A stretch of 64,000 nt of DNA, taken from positions 659,741 through 723,740 of the forward strand of contig NZ_JALIQS010000004.1 in NCBI RefSeq assembly GCF_024704725.1, written 5' to 3'. Source of the stretch: Shinella sp. CPCC 101442. GTDB lineage: Bacteria > Pseudomonadota > Alphaproteobacteria > Rhizobiales > Rhizobiaceae. Within the stretch, counting starts at the first letter, position 1; each line of letters opens with the position of its first letter. The position numbers were made by a program, and so were the translations under genes. The notes under the pieces are model-generated. The model was given only the letters and a program-made list of their open reading frames with translations, was not told the DNA's origin and made no database searches. Positions 29,145 through 38,276 of the stretch are shown here, one piece after another.

Positions 29145-29801
29145 ATGAGTGCGCAGCTCGCCCGCTACCTGAAGGATTTCGGCGCGCCGCCGCGGGCGAA
29201 GGCGCAAATCTTCCAGCCGCCGAGCTTCGGTTCCGAAGACGACGCAGCGGCTGCCGGCGAGGCTTTCGCCATGCCGCTCGCCTTGCCGCCGATCGATATC
29301 GAAGCCGAACGGGCCACCGCTTTTGCGGAAGGCCGGTCGGAGGCGGAATTCGAGCTTCAGGCCAGGCACGATGCTGACATGGCCGCGCTGAAGGAGGCCC
29401 ACAAGGCCGAACTCGAAACACTGCGCCTGCGCTACGAGCAGGATTATGCCATGGCCCTCGGAGAGCGCTTCTCGATGCTGACGGGCGACGTGGCCGATGT
29501 CGTTGCGGCCCAGGCCGCCCAGGTGCTTGCCCCCGTTATGAACGAGGTCCTGACAAAGGGAGCCGTCGCGGATCTCGCGCGCATGATCGCCGAGGGACTG
29601 CAGGACGGTGAAGGCGTAACGATCACGGTGAAGGGGCCGGCAAACCTCTTCGAGCAGTTGAAATCGCGTTTTGACGAGCCCGCGCCGGTCTTCCGGCATG
29701 TCGAAGCGCAGGATGTCGATCTGACGGTGGAGTTCGGCGAAACCGTTCTGGTAACACGGATGGCAGCCTGGGCTGACACCGTACGCAAGGTGCTTGCATG
29801 A
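29145..29801 (+). CDS. FliH-like flagellar export protein (tentative)
   Basis: 218 aa. The N-terminal ~50 residues are Pro/Ala-rich; then comes a Glu/Ala-rich coiled-coil (ATAFAEGRSEAEFELQARHD, MAALKEAHKAELETLRLRYE). The C-terminal domain ends VDLTVEFGETVLVTRMAAWA, DTVRKVLA. This layout (charged helix, then a small domain with a C-terminal amphipathic helix) is that of FliH/HrpE/YscL, the FliI regulator, and no other fliH was seen in the window. Similarity is too weak by eye for a firm name. It overlaps motB by ATGA. Confidence 0.6.
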   Translation: MSAQLARYLKDFGAPPRAKAQIFQPPSFGSEDDAAAAGEAFAMPLALPPIDIEAERATAFAEGRSEAEFELQARHDADMAALKEAHKAELETLRLRYEQDYAMALGERFSMLTGDVADVVAAQAAQVLAPVMNEVLTKGAVADLARMIAEGLQDGEGVTITVKGPANLFEQLKSRFDEPAPVFRHVEAQDVDLTVEFGETVLVTRMAAWADTVRKVLA

Positions 29802-31000
29802 GCGAAGGCGAAAATCACCACCACGGCAAGAACGAGATCATCATCGTCAAGCGCCATGGCGACCATGACGGCGACCACCATTCGGCCGCCTGGAAAATCG
29901 CCTATGCCGACTTCATGACGGCCATGATGGCGTTCTTCCTCGTGATGTGGCTCGTCAATGCGGCGAACGAGGAGACGAAGGCCTCGGTCGCCTCCTATTT
30001 CAACCCGATCAAGCTGACCGACGACAAGCCGGCCGACAAATCGGTGAAGAAGCCCGCCAACAGTGCGGAAGGCGAGGCGACACAAGACAAATCGAAGGAA
30101 GCGGGCCAGAAGCAGGCCGCCGGCAACGGCGCCGAAAACGGCAAGGACGAAAGCACCTCGGCGGGCGAGGAGACGCAATATTCCGAGGCGAATTTCTTCG
30201 AGAATCCCTATTCGGTTCTCTCCGAGATCGCGCAGGAAGTCGGCCAGCAGGCGAATGTGAGCGCCAAGGGCGACGGCGGCGCGGCCAACTCCGGTCCGGC
30301 GACCGGCGCCGATGGCGGCGAAGCCTATCGCGACCCGTTCGATCCGGATTTCTGGACGCAGCAGGTGAATGTATCGCAGGCGACCAGCGCCGGCAGTGAG
30401 GGCAAGACCAGCCAGCAAGTCGCCGTCGCAAGCGACGACACCGTGCAGGAGGCGCTGGCCAAGGAAGACGCCGAGAAGGCGCAGGCCGCCAAGGCCGACA
30501 CTGAAAAGGCGAATGCCGAGGCAAAAGAGACCAGGGAAGCCGACGACGCCAACAAGCTGAAGGCCGAGATCACCAAGGAGATCGGCACGCTGGGCAAGCT
30601 GGCGGAAGGCCTGACCGTGACACCCGCCGAGGGCGGCCTGCTCGTCAGCCTCACCGATCAGATGAACACGCCCATGTTCAACGTCGGCTCCGCGCTGCCC
30701 AAGCGCGAGATGGTGCTGGCCATGGAGAAGATCGGCAAGATCCTCGAAAGCCGTCCCGGCGCCATCGCCATCCGCGGCCATACCGATGCCCGTCCCTTTG
30801 CCGGCGGCAAGAACGATAACTGGCGGCTTTCCATGGATCGCGCACAGAGCGCCTACTACATGCTGGTGCGCGGCGGGCTAGAGGAAAAGCGCGTAAGCCA
30901 GGTCACGGGCTTTGCCGACCGGCGCCTGAAGATCCCGGCCGATCCGATGGCCGATGCGAACCGCCGTATCGAAATCCTCATCCAGGCCGAGGGCGGCTGA
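29798..31000 (+). CDS. motB: MotB, flagellar stator peptidoglycan-binding subunit
   Basis: 400 aa. A His/Asp-rich cytoplasmic N-terminus (about 30 residues) precedes one membrane helix (AYADFMTAMMAFFLVMWLVN), whose Asp38 corresponds to the proton-binding Asp of MotB. A long charged linker (about residues 60-250, Ala/Glu/Lys-rich) leads to the C-terminal OmpA-like domain (IAIRGHTDARPF, NWRLSMDRAQSAYYML, DPMADANRRIEILI). It is translationally coupled to the FliH-like gene and followed by motC after 3 bp. Confidence 0.96.
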   Translation: MSEGENHHHGKNEIIIVKRHGDHDGDHHSAAWKIAYADFMTAMMAFFLVMWLVNAANEETKASVASYFNPIKLTDDKPADKSVKKPANSAEGEATQDKSKEAGQKQAAGNGAENGKDESTSAGEETQYSEANFFENPYSVLSEIAQEVGQQANVSAKGDGGAANSGPATGADGGEAYRDPFDPDFWTQQVNVSQATSAGSEGKTSQQVAVASDDTVQEALAKEDAEKAQAAKADTEKANAEAKETREADDANKLKAEITKEIGTLGKLAEGLTVTPAEGGLLVSLTDQMNTPMFNVGSALPKREMVLAMEKIGKILESRPGAIAIRGHTDARPFAGGKNDNWRLSMDRAQSAYYMLVRGGLEEKRVSQVTGFADRRLKIPADPMADANRRIEILIQAEGG

Positions 31001-31003
31001 TCG

Positions 31004-32335
31004 ATGGGGCTTCTTCGGCGTCTTCTCCTGACGGGTACGGTTTTCTGCGTGGCGCTCGGCGGCGGTGCACCTGCGCGCGCCGAAGGCCTTGACGATCTCG
31101 AGCCATACAAGATGATCCGGTCGCTGCAATATGTGCAGGACACGGTGGCGCTCGGCGATCACTCGGCCATGGAGATGCAGCGCTTCCTGCTGACCACCAT
31201 CGACGACCGGCTGCGCACGGCTCAATCCTCCGTTTTCGACGATCCGCGCAACGTGGATGCGGCCCTCGTCTATGCCATGAGCGGCGGCAATCCCGAGACG
31301 CTGGAACTGCTGATCAAGAACGACGTCGCCGGCCATTTCGATTCCCGTCTGACGGACGCACTGCGCGCCTATCTCTCCGGCCGCGGCACCCAGAGCGTGA
31401 AGTCGCTCGCGGAAATCTTCCCGGAATACAAGCGCTCGCGCGTCGGCCCCTACCTCGCGCTCGTGTCGGCCAATTCGGTCATCCGCAAGGATCCGGCGCT
31501 GGCGCTCACCTATTTCGACTGGGCCCGGCTCGTGGCGCCCGGCACGATCGTCGAGGAGGCGGCGCTGCGCCGCTCCATTTTCATTACCAGCGAGTCCGGC
31601 TGGATCGACAAGAGCATGGTCTACGCGAACCGCTACGCGCGCCGCTACCTGCGTTCGCCCTATGCCAGCCAGTTTGCCGATCTCTTCGTAAAACTCGCCG
31701 TCGATCATTTCGATGTGCTGAAGGAAGAGGATATTCTGGAGGTTCTTTCCTTCATGGATGTGCCGCGCCAGCGGGAGGTCTACCTGCGCATGGCGCGCCT
31801 TGCGGCGATTACCGGCAAGAACAAGCTGGCCACGCTTGCCGCCACGCGCGCGCAGATGCTGTCCGATGACGGCGAAAGCGTTCCGAAGGTTCTGGCGGAT
31901 CTCTATTCTGGCCTCGCCTCGGTGCCATCGGGCGATGTCGCCACGGCCATGGAAGCGATAGCGGCCATTCCCGACGACAAGCTTTCGATGAAGGACCAGG
32001 CGCTGAAGGCAGCGGCAAAGGCCGTGGCCGAGGAAGTGCTGCGGGCGCCGCAAAGCGCCGCGACGGAAGAAACCCTGCCGGAAGCGCCAGTGGCGCTTCC
32101 GGCGGAGGGAGACGATCCTTCCTATGAAGGACTGAGTGAGGCCGAAACGGCCGACCGGGCGATGGACCCGCGCGCAGGCGCGCAGGAAACCCCAATCGCA
32201 GCGGTCGAACCCGAGACGGAGAAGAAAGAGCAGCAAGAGAAGGCGGGCGTCGATCCGGCTTTCGACACATTCGTGTCGAGCGGCCGATCCAAGCTCGACG
32301 CAATCGATGCGCTCTTGAAAGGAGAAGGCAGTTGA
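31004..32335 (+). CDS. motC: MotC, periplasmic motility protein
   Basis: 443 aa. A signal peptide ends near GGGAPARA (about residue 26). The long alpha-helical periplasmic body includes LDDLEPYKMIRSLQYVQDTV and DPALALTYFDWARLVAPGTI, and the C-terminal ~100 residues are Glu/Ala/Pro-rich. In Sinorhizobium, MotC is a periplasmic protein needed for motor rotation that interacts with MotB. motE for its chaperone lies at 13925. The stop overlaps the TTG start of fliK. Confidence 0.92.
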   Translation: MGLLRRLLLTGTVFCVALGGGAPARAEGLDDLEPYKMIRSLQYVQDTVALGDHSAMEMQRFLLTTIDDRLRTAQSSVFDDPRNVDAALVYAMSGGNPETLELLIKNDVAGHFDSRLTDALRAYLSGRGTQSVKSLAEIFPEYKRSRVGPYLALVSANSVIRKDPALALTYFDWARLVAPGTIVEEAALRRSIFITSESGWIDKSMVYANRYARRYLRSPYASQFADLFVKLAVDHFDVLKEEDILEVLSFMDVPRQREVYLRMARLAAITGKNKLATLAATRAQMLSDDGESVPKVLADLYSGLASVPSGDVATAMEAIAAIPDDKLSMKDQALKAAAKAVAEEVLRAPQSAATEETLPEAPVALPAEGDDPSYEGLSEAETADRAMDPRAGAQETPIAAVEPETEKKEQQEKAGVDPAFDTFVSSGRSKLDAIDALLKGEGS

Positions 32336-34014
32336 GCACGATCGGCAACGGTATTAACGGGGTCCTGCAGGCGTCCTCCAAGGGCAAGGCCGCCCAGGGA
32401 AAGACGGCGGACAGCTCGCACAAGGGTGACTTCGCCCGCACGGTCGCGAACCTGCACGGCAAGAGCGGTGACGGTGACGGCGGCCGCAAGGGCGGGCGTA
32501 TCTCGATCTCTGAAACGGGCCACACTCGGGTTAAAACCGAGCAGGTCACCGATACGACGCGCAAGGCTGGCCCGGAGGATCTGGCAGCGCTGGCAGATGC
32601 GCTGCAAGGCGCGAGTGTTGCTTCCGACGCCAAGCAGGAAAAGACGGGCTTTGAAGAAAAGGCTGTCCCCCAGGCCGACGACAACCGCCAGCCGGTTCTG
32701 CTAAAGCAGGTCGATGACAAGCACCAGCCGGTTTTGCAGAAACATGCCGACGGTCAGGGCGCGAACAAGGAAACGGTGCAAGAAGGCCAGCCGGGCGAGA
32801 CAAGGCGGGACGCCAAGCCGGGTGATGATGTCCGGACCGCCAGCAAATTCAAGGCTACCGACGAACCGCGCACCGTAGAAGACCACGGCAAGGCCGTCGA
32901 CCCCTCCATCGTGCTGGAAAATGTCAAAGGCGCTAAAAATCTTGATCTGCCCAAAGACATCAAAAGCCTAGAGAATGCCGATGGTGCCAAAGATATCGGG
33001 CAAGACGGCAGCTCCTCGACCACGACCGACGTCGGTAATCTTCTCGAAATGCTGGCCGCTCCCGCTCCCGTTTTGCAGGCTGCCGCCAACGGCGCCGTGA
33101 CTCAGGCCACCGCGGCTCAAGTCGCCGCGTCGGGTGTCATGCAGGATGTGAAGGTTCAGCTCGGCGAAACGGCGTTGCCGAAGGCAGAGATGCAAGATGG
33201 CGTAAAGGCTGATGGTCAGGCGAGCAGCAAGACGGATGCTGCGCTGCTGGTTGATCCCGTGGATGGGGGTGATATGCCCGAGTCGAGCACGGACCAGCTC
33301 TTCCGGCTGATCCGAGCCGACGGCAAGGGTCGAGACCTCGACATGAGCATTTCGGGCACCGGCGAGCGCACCAGCGTGCGTGACGCCAGCCAGACGACGG
33401 CTGCGAAGGTCGAAACCGTGACCGTCCTCGATTCCCGCCGCTATATCGGCCTTGCGCAGACAGGCAATGCCGGTGCTGTAACGACAGCTATCGCGCAGGA
33501 CCCGAACTGGGCGGCTTCCCTCAGCGCTACCAGCGGCCTCAGCCATTCGGAGGCGGCGGGGACCGGCAAGGTCGTCAATACGCTGAAGATCCAGATGAAA
33601 CCGATCGATCTCGGCATGGTGACCGCCACGCTGCGGCTGCATGGCGACGCGCTGGTCGTCTCGCTGCAGGTGGAGACGGCCGAAGCCTATCGCCAGCTGA
33701 GCGACGACCAGGACGCAATCGTCAAGGCGCTGCGCGGACATGGCTTCGCTGTCGATCAGGTTAGCGTCCAGCTCTCGCCGATCGATCGCAGCACTGGTAC
33801 GCAACAGCAGCAGGGTGACGGGCAGACCCCGCAGCAACAGCAGTTCTCCAGTCAGCCGCAGGCCCGTGAAGGCGGTAATGGCCGCCAGGGCGGCAATGGA
33901 GACGACACGCGCACTTTCGCAGGCGAAGGAACCTCCCATGACGGCAACACGTCGGAAAACGCTTCTGGTCTCGCTGGCGGCCAGCCTGTGCGCTCTGGCG
34001 GCGTCTACCTCTGA
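32332..34014 (+). CDS. fliK: FliK (MotD), hook-length control protein
   Basis: 560 aa from TTG 32332, which overlaps the motC stop (TTGA) with GGAGAAGG upstream. The N-terminal and central parts are hydrophilic and low in complexity, with a short tandem repeat (DDNRQPVLLKQ / DDKHQPVLQKH, about residues 115-140). The C-terminal Flg_hook domain contains TLKIQMKPIDLGMVTATLRL and VSLQVETAEAYRQLSDDQDA, followed by a Gln/Gly-rich tail. FliK is secreted and tells FlhB when the hook is complete. In S. meliloti this gene was first named motD. Confidence 0.92.
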   Translation: MSTIGNGINGVLQASSKGKAAQGKTADSSHKGDFARTVANLHGKSGDGDGGRKGGRISISETGHTRVKTEQVTDTTRKAGPEDLAALADALQGASVASDAKQEKTGFEEKAVPQADDNRQPVLLKQVDDKHQPVLQKHADGQGANKETVQEGQPGETRRDAKPGDDVRTASKFKATDEPRTVEDHGKAVDPSIVLENVKGAKNLDLPKDIKSLENADGAKDIGQDGSSSTTTDVGNLLEMLAAPAPVLQAAANGAVTQATAAQVAASGVMQDVKVQLGETALPKAEMQDGVKADGQASSKTDAALLVDPVDGGDMPESSTDQLFRLIRADGKGRDLDMSISGTGERTSVRDASQTTAAKVETVTVLDSRRYIGLAQTGNAGAVTTAIAQDPNWAASLSATSGLSHSEAAGTGKVVNTLKIQMKPIDLGMVTATLRLHGDALVVSLQVETAEAYRQLSDDQDAIVKALRGHGFAVDQVSVQLSPIDRSTGTQQQQGDGQTPQQQQFSSQPQAREGGNGRQGGNGDDTRTFAGEGTSHDGNTSENASGLAGGQPVRSGGVYL

Positions 34015-34516
34015 CGCGGCGGCCTCGACCGGCAGCTGCGAACGCGAGATCCTCGCGGCGGCGGCAAAATACGACGTCCCCGCCGGCATTCTCTATTCCG
34101 TCGGTCTCACCGAAACCGGCCGGAAGGGATCGCTGCAGCCCTATGCCATGAACATCGAGGGCAAGGCCTATTTCGGCCGGAGCCGCGAGGAGGCCTTGCA
34201 GGCCTTCCAGGCGGCGCGGGCACGCGGCGTCAAGCTGATCGACCTCGGCTGCATGCAGATCAACCACCATTTCCACGGCGACCAGTTCGCGTCGCCAGCG
34301 GAAATGTTCGACCCGCGCAAGAACGTCGAATATGCGGCGGCATTTCTTGCGCGTCTCCACGCCAGGCATGAGACCTGGACCATGGCCGTCGCCCGCTACC
34401 ATGCGGGCCCGAACAACGACCCCGCGCAGAAGCGTTATGTCTGCCGGGTGATCGCCAATCTGGTTGCGACGGGCTATGGAAGCTGGACGACGAACGCGAA
34501 AACGTTCTGCCAGTAA
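33938..34516 (+). CDS. Lytic transglycosylase-like periplasmic protein
   Basis: 192 aa from ATG 33938 (MTATRRKTLLVSLAASLCAL); the frame is open much further upstream but only as a shadow of fliK. A signal peptide ends near TSDAAAS. The mature part is a lysozyme/SLT-like fold: CEREILAAAAKYDVPAGILY, SVGLTETGRKG (catalytic Glu), DLGCMQINHHFHG, NVEYAAAFLARLHARHETWT and VARYHAGPNN. It overlaps fliK by 77 bp in a different frame. FlgJ in this cluster lacks a muramidase domain, so this enzyme probably opens peptidoglycan for the rod. Confidence 0.85.
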   Translation: MTATRRKTLLVSLAASLCALAASTSDAAASTGSCEREILAAAAKYDVPAGILYSVGLTETGRKGSLQPYAMNIEGKAYFGRSREEALQAFQAARARGVKLIDLGCMQINHHFHGDQFASPAEMFDPRKNVEYAAAFLARLHARHETWTMAVARYHAGPNNDPAQKRYVCRVIANLVATGYGSWTTNAKTFCQ

Positions 34517-34796
34517 TTCTATTAAAAGTTGATATTTTGAGCCTCTATGGCCTGTGCCGTAATGTGGCAGGAATGCGCCCTGTTTTGGCATGGCAAGGCG
34601 CAGCGTTAACCTTTGTTAACTTTTCCACTGCAAAATTGTGGCATAAATTGTCGATAGCCACTATATGTAGACCAAATCGGCACGCAATTCTTAATCAACT
34701 GTTAATTCCACCCAGTCACTTTCTCTAGTTGCCGCTGATTCGCCCGATTCGTACCACTGCCTGAACGAGGCACCACACTGATTCGGAGGCGGACGA
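34517..34796 (+). promoter_or_regulatory. rem promoter region with TTAA-type boxes
   Basis: The 280-bp gap before rem contains GTTAAC-CTTT-GTTAAC (34605-34620) and a full TTAA-N7-TTAA box at 34691-34705 (spacer TCAACTG). GGAGG just before the rem ATG is the ribosome site. In Sinorhizobium rem is directly activated by VisNR, so a VisNR site is also expected, but I cannot recognise it. Confidence 0.5.
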
Positions 34797-35471
34797 ATGA
34801 TCGTAGTGGTTGATGAGCGCGAGCTCGTGAAAGACGGCTATACTTCTCTTTTTGGTCGCGAGGGCGTGCCCTCGACGGGGTTCGATCCCCGCGAATTCGG
34901 CGAGTGGGTCAATACCGCCGCCGATTCGGACATCGATGCGGTGGAGGCTTTCCTGATCGGTCAGGGCCAGCACGGCATGGAACTCCCGCGGGCGATCCGT
35001 GATCGTTCGCAGGCCCCGGTAATCGCGGTCAGCGATACGCCGTCCCTTGAAAACACCCTTGCGCTGTTCGACAGCGGCGTCGACGACGTCGTGCGCAAGC
35101 CGGTTCATCCCCGTGAGATCCTGGCCCGTGCGGCGGCCATCCGGCGGCGCCTGAAGGCGCTCACCAATTTCACCGAAATCGGCCCGATCCGTGTGTTTTC
35201 CGACGGTCGTGACCCCGAGATCAACGACGAGGTCTTCCCGTTGCCGCGCCGTGAGCGCCGCATCCTGGAGTATTTGGTCGCCAACCGCGGCCGCCGGCTT
35301 TCCAAGACCCAGATCTTCAACGCGATCTACGGCATCTTCGACGAGGACGTCGAAGAGAACGTGGTCGAAAGCCACATCAGCAAACTGCGCAAGAAGCTGC
35401 GCAAGAAGCTCGGTTTCGATCCGATCGATTCCAAGCGCTTCCTTGGCTACTGCATCGATTGGCAGGGCTGA
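34797..35471 (+). CDS. rem: Rem, OmpR-like activator of motility genes
   Basis: 224 aa. An N-terminal receiver-like domain ([20 protein letters not shown]; conserved Lys in [14 protein letters not shown]) is followed by a C-terminal winged HTH ([33 protein letters not shown]). The phospho-acceptor Asp position appears replaced ([14 protein letters not shown], Phe where Asp is expected), consistent with an orphan, growth-phase-controlled regulator rather than a kinase-driven one. In S. meliloti Rem activates class II/III flagellar genes and is itself under VisNR. Confidence 0.93.
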   Translation: MIVVVDERELVKDGYTSLFGREGVPSTGFDPREFGEWVNTAADSDIDAVEAFLIGQGQHGMELPRAIRDRSQAPVIAVSDTPSLENTLALFDSGVDDVVRKPVHPREILARAAAIRRRLKALTNFTEIGPIRVFSDGRDPEINDEVFPLPRRERRILEYLVANRGRRLSKTQIFNAIYGIFDEDVEENVVESHISKLRKKLRKKLGFDPIDSKRFLGYCIDWQG

Positions 35472-35479
35472 AAAAGTTT

Positions 35480-35514
35480 GTGATCTGGCGGGACGGCGGA
35501 CCCCGGCAGATCAC
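35480..35514 (+). terminator. Hairpin between rem and flgE
   Basis: GTGATCTG and CAGATCAC pair perfectly, extended inward by four more G-C pairs after one mismatch. There is no T-tract, so it may terminate weakly or act as a processing or attenuation site between rem and flgE. Confidence 0.5.
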
Positions 35515-35582
35515 CTTGGCAGCCAGCTTCACGCAAGGCCCGTCCCATAGGGTCGTAGTGACGAGACGAACGGGGAAATGAC

Positions 35583-36782
35583 ATGAGCCTTTACGGTACG
35601 ATGAGAACGGGTGTTTCCGGCATGAACGCCCAGGCCAACCGCCTGAGCACGGTTGCTGACAACATCGCGAATGCCAACACGACGGGCTACAAGAAAGCCT
35701 CGACCCAGTTCTCCTCGCTGATTCTGCCCTCCACGGGCGGCGCGTACAATTCGGGCGGCGTGACCACCGACGTGCGCTACTCCATCTCCGCGCAGGGCAC
35801 CTTCACCTACACGACGTCGTCGACGGATCTTGCCATCAACGGCAAGGGCTTCTTCATCGTCAAGGGCAGCGACGGCCAGGAATACATGACCCGCGCCGGC
35901 GCCTTCACCCCGATGGACGATGGCTCGCTGCAGAATTCCGCCGGCTTCACGCTGATGGGTTACGAATATTCGTCGACCGAAGACCCGACGATCGTCGTCA
36001 ACGGTTTCGACGGCCTGGAGGAAATCAACCTGTCCTCCGGCGAACTCAACGCCAAGGGTTCGGCCGAAGGTGCGCTCGACGTCAACCTGCCGTCGAATGC
36101 CGTCGATGGCTATGAGAAGAAGACCTCGCTCAAGGCCTATGACAGCCAGGGCAATTCGCGCCTGATCGAATTCAACTACACCAAGGTGTCGGACAACAAC
36201 TGGACGGTCGAGGCGACCTACGACGGCACGTCGATCGCCGGCCCGATCGCCATGGTCTTCGATGCGGCCGGCAAGCTGACCAGCCCGTCGCCGGCGACGA
36301 TCACGACCACTTCGCTGGCCACCGGTGGCGCGGACCTCGCAGCGCTGGAGATCAGCATCGGTGGCTCCACGCAGCTCGCCTCCGACTTCGACGTCTCGAA
36401 CGGCAAGATCGACGGCAACGCGGCCAGCAAGGTCACCGGCTACGAGATCAGCGACGACGGCGTCCTCTCGCTGAAATACTCGAACGGCGAACTGACCCCG
36501 AAGTATCGCATCGCGATGGCCTCGGTGCAGAGCCCCGACAATCTGAAGCCGCTGCCGGGCAACGTCTATTCGCAGAGCAACGAATCGGGCGTCGTCGTCA
36601 TGGGCTATGCCGGCACCAACGGCTACGGCAGCATCATTTCCGGCGCGCTGGAAGATTCCAACGTCGATATCGCCGAAGAACTGACGAGCATGATCGAATC
36701 GCAGCGTAACTACACGGCGAATTCGAAGGTCTTCCAGACCGGTTCGGAACTCATGGAAACCCTCGTCAACCTGAAGAGATAA
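35583..36782 (+). CDS. flgE: FlgE, flagellar hook protein
   Basis: 399 aa. N-terminus MSLYGTMRTGVSGMNAQANR, then VADNIANANTTGYKKASTQF. The central FlgE D2 region includes ALDVNLPSNAVDG and KAYDSQGNSRLIEFNYTKV. The C-terminus is ALEDSNVDIAEELTSMIESQ, then RNYTANSKVFQTGSELMETL. It heads the flgE-flgK-flgL-flaF-flbT-flgD-fliQ run, with 111 bp upstream. Confidence 0.97.
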   Translation: MSLYGTMRTGVSGMNAQANRLSTVADNIANANTTGYKKASTQFSSLILPSTGGAYNSGGVTTDVRYSISAQGTFTYTTSSTDLAINGKGFFIVKGSDGQEYMTRAGAFTPMDDGSLQNSAGFTLMGYEYSSTEDPTIVVNGFDGLEEINLSSGELNAKGSAEGALDVNLPSNAVDGYEKKTSLKAYDSQGNSRLIEFNYTKVSDNNWTVEATYDGTSIAGPIAMVFDAAGKLTSPSPATITTTSLATGGADLAALEISIGGSTQLASDFDVSNGKIDGNAASKVTGYEISDDGVLSLKYSNGELTPKYRIAMASVQSPDNLKPLPGNVYSQSNESGVVVMGYAGTNGYGSIISGALEDSNVDIAEELTSMIESQRNYTANSKVFQTGSELMETLVNLKR

Positions 36783-36827
36783 GGCGGTCTGAAAAATCCG
36801 CACGCAGTCGAGAGTTAGGTAAATCCG

Positions 36828-38273
36828 ATGTCGCTTTCCACAGCAATGAAGACCGCTCAGTCGAGCTTCTCCAACGTAGGCCTGCAATCGGCCGTCGCGT
36901 CGAAGAACATTGCCAACGCAAGCAACACCGCCTATGCGCGCCGGTCGGCGGTTCTCGCCACGGCCGCAACGGGTGCCTCCGTCGTCGAGACGCAGCGTGC
37001 GCAGAACGAGGCGCTGCTGAAGCAGAACCTCATCAGCATGTCCAAGTCTTCGGCGCAGGATACGCTCCTGACGGGGCTGACCAGCATGAAGATGATGCTC
37101 GGCGGCGAGGACTACGAACTCGCCCCGTCCACCTATCTCTCCAAGCTGCGCAACAATCTTCAGGCCTTTGCCGACAAGCCGAATGAAGTTTCGCTCGCCG
37201 AAACCGTCATCGCCGACGCGACGGATGTCGTCAACTCGTTGAACGGCACCTCGCTTGCGGTCCAGAAGATGCGCGCCGAGGCGGATGCCGATATCGGCAC
37301 GGCGGTAACGGAACTCAACCGGCTGCTTGCCGAATTCAAGACCTATAACGACCAGGTCAAGCAGGGCACGGCCGCCGGCACCGACGTCAACGATGCGCTC
37401 GACCAGCGCGACAAGCTTCTGACGCAGATTTCGCAGATCGTCGGCGTCAGCACGCTCAAGCGCACGAACAACGACCTTGCGCTCTATACGAGCGACGGCA
37501 CCGTGCTCTTCGAAACCGAGCCGCGCACGGTCACCTTCACGGCGACCCCCACTTACACCGCTGCCGTCACCGGCAACCAGGTCTATATCGATGGCGTCGC
37601 CGTCCAGGCGGGCGCGGGCGGCAACACCAGTGCCCAGGGCTCCATCGCAGCCCTTCTGCAGCTGCGCGACGAAGCAGCCCCTGTTTTCCAGAACCAGCTC
37701 GATGAAATCTCGCGCGGCCTGATCTCGATGTTCTCCGAGAGCATCGAGACCCCGGCCGGCTCGGGCACTTTCGTCGACACGGATGGCCTCTTCACCTGGA
37801 GCGGCATTCCGACGGTCGATTCGCCCGGTCTGGGTGCGGTTATCAAGGTCAATCCGGCCGTCATCACCAGTCAGGGCGGCAACGCCATGTTGCTGCGCGA
37901 CGGTATCAACGACACGTTCAACATCGGCAGCAATGCCAGCTTCTCGGAGCTTTTGAAGAGCTATACGGCGGCTTTCGAAGTGCCGATGACCTTCGATGCC
38001 GACGCGGCGATCGATACGACGGCGACGATCCTTGCCTTCTCGACCGGCTCGGTCGGCTGGTTGGAGCAGTTGCGCAGTGCGGCAACCACGGCAGGCGACG
38101 ACAAGACGGCGCTGCTCGGCCGCACGCAGGAGGCGCTCCAGAACGTGACGTCCGTGAGCCTCGACGAGGAGCTGGCACTGCTTCTCGATCTCGAGCAGTC
38201 CTACAAGGCGTCGGCAAAACTCGTGGCGGCGGTCGATGAGATGATCACCGCGCTTCTCCAGGCGGCAGGTTAA
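36828..38273 (+). CDS. flgK: FlgK, hook-filament junction protein 1
   Basis: 481 aa. The N-terminal junction motif is SAVASKNIANASNTAYARRS. The helical region includes NLQAFADKPNEVSLAETVIA, and the C-terminus is VSLDEELALLLDLEQSYKAS, then AKLVAAVDEMITALL, the standard HAP1 ending. It is followed by flgL after 3 bp. Confidence 0.96.
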   Translation: MSLSTAMKTAQSSFSNVGLQSAVASKNIANASNTAYARRSAVLATAATGASVVETQRAQNEALLKQNLISMSKSSAQDTLLTGLTSMKMMLGGEDYELAPSTYLSKLRNNLQAFADKPNEVSLAETVIADATDVVNSLNGTSLAVQKMRAEADADIGTAVTELNRLLAEFKTYNDQVKQGTAAGTDVNDALDQRDKLLTQISQIVGVSTLKRTNNDLALYTSDGTVLFETEPRTVTFTATPTYTAAVTGNQVYIDGVAVQAGAGGNTSAQGSIAALLQLRDEAAPVFQNQLDEISRGLISMFSESIETPAGSGTFVDTDGLFTWSGIPTVDSPGLGAVIKVNPAVITSQGGNAMLLRDGINDTFNIGSNASFSELLKSYTAAFEVPMTFDADAAIDTTATILAFSTGSVGWLEQLRSAATTAGDDKTALLGRTQEALQNVTSVSLDEELALLLDLEQSYKASAKLVAAVDEMITALLQAAG

Positions 38274-38276
38274 GCT

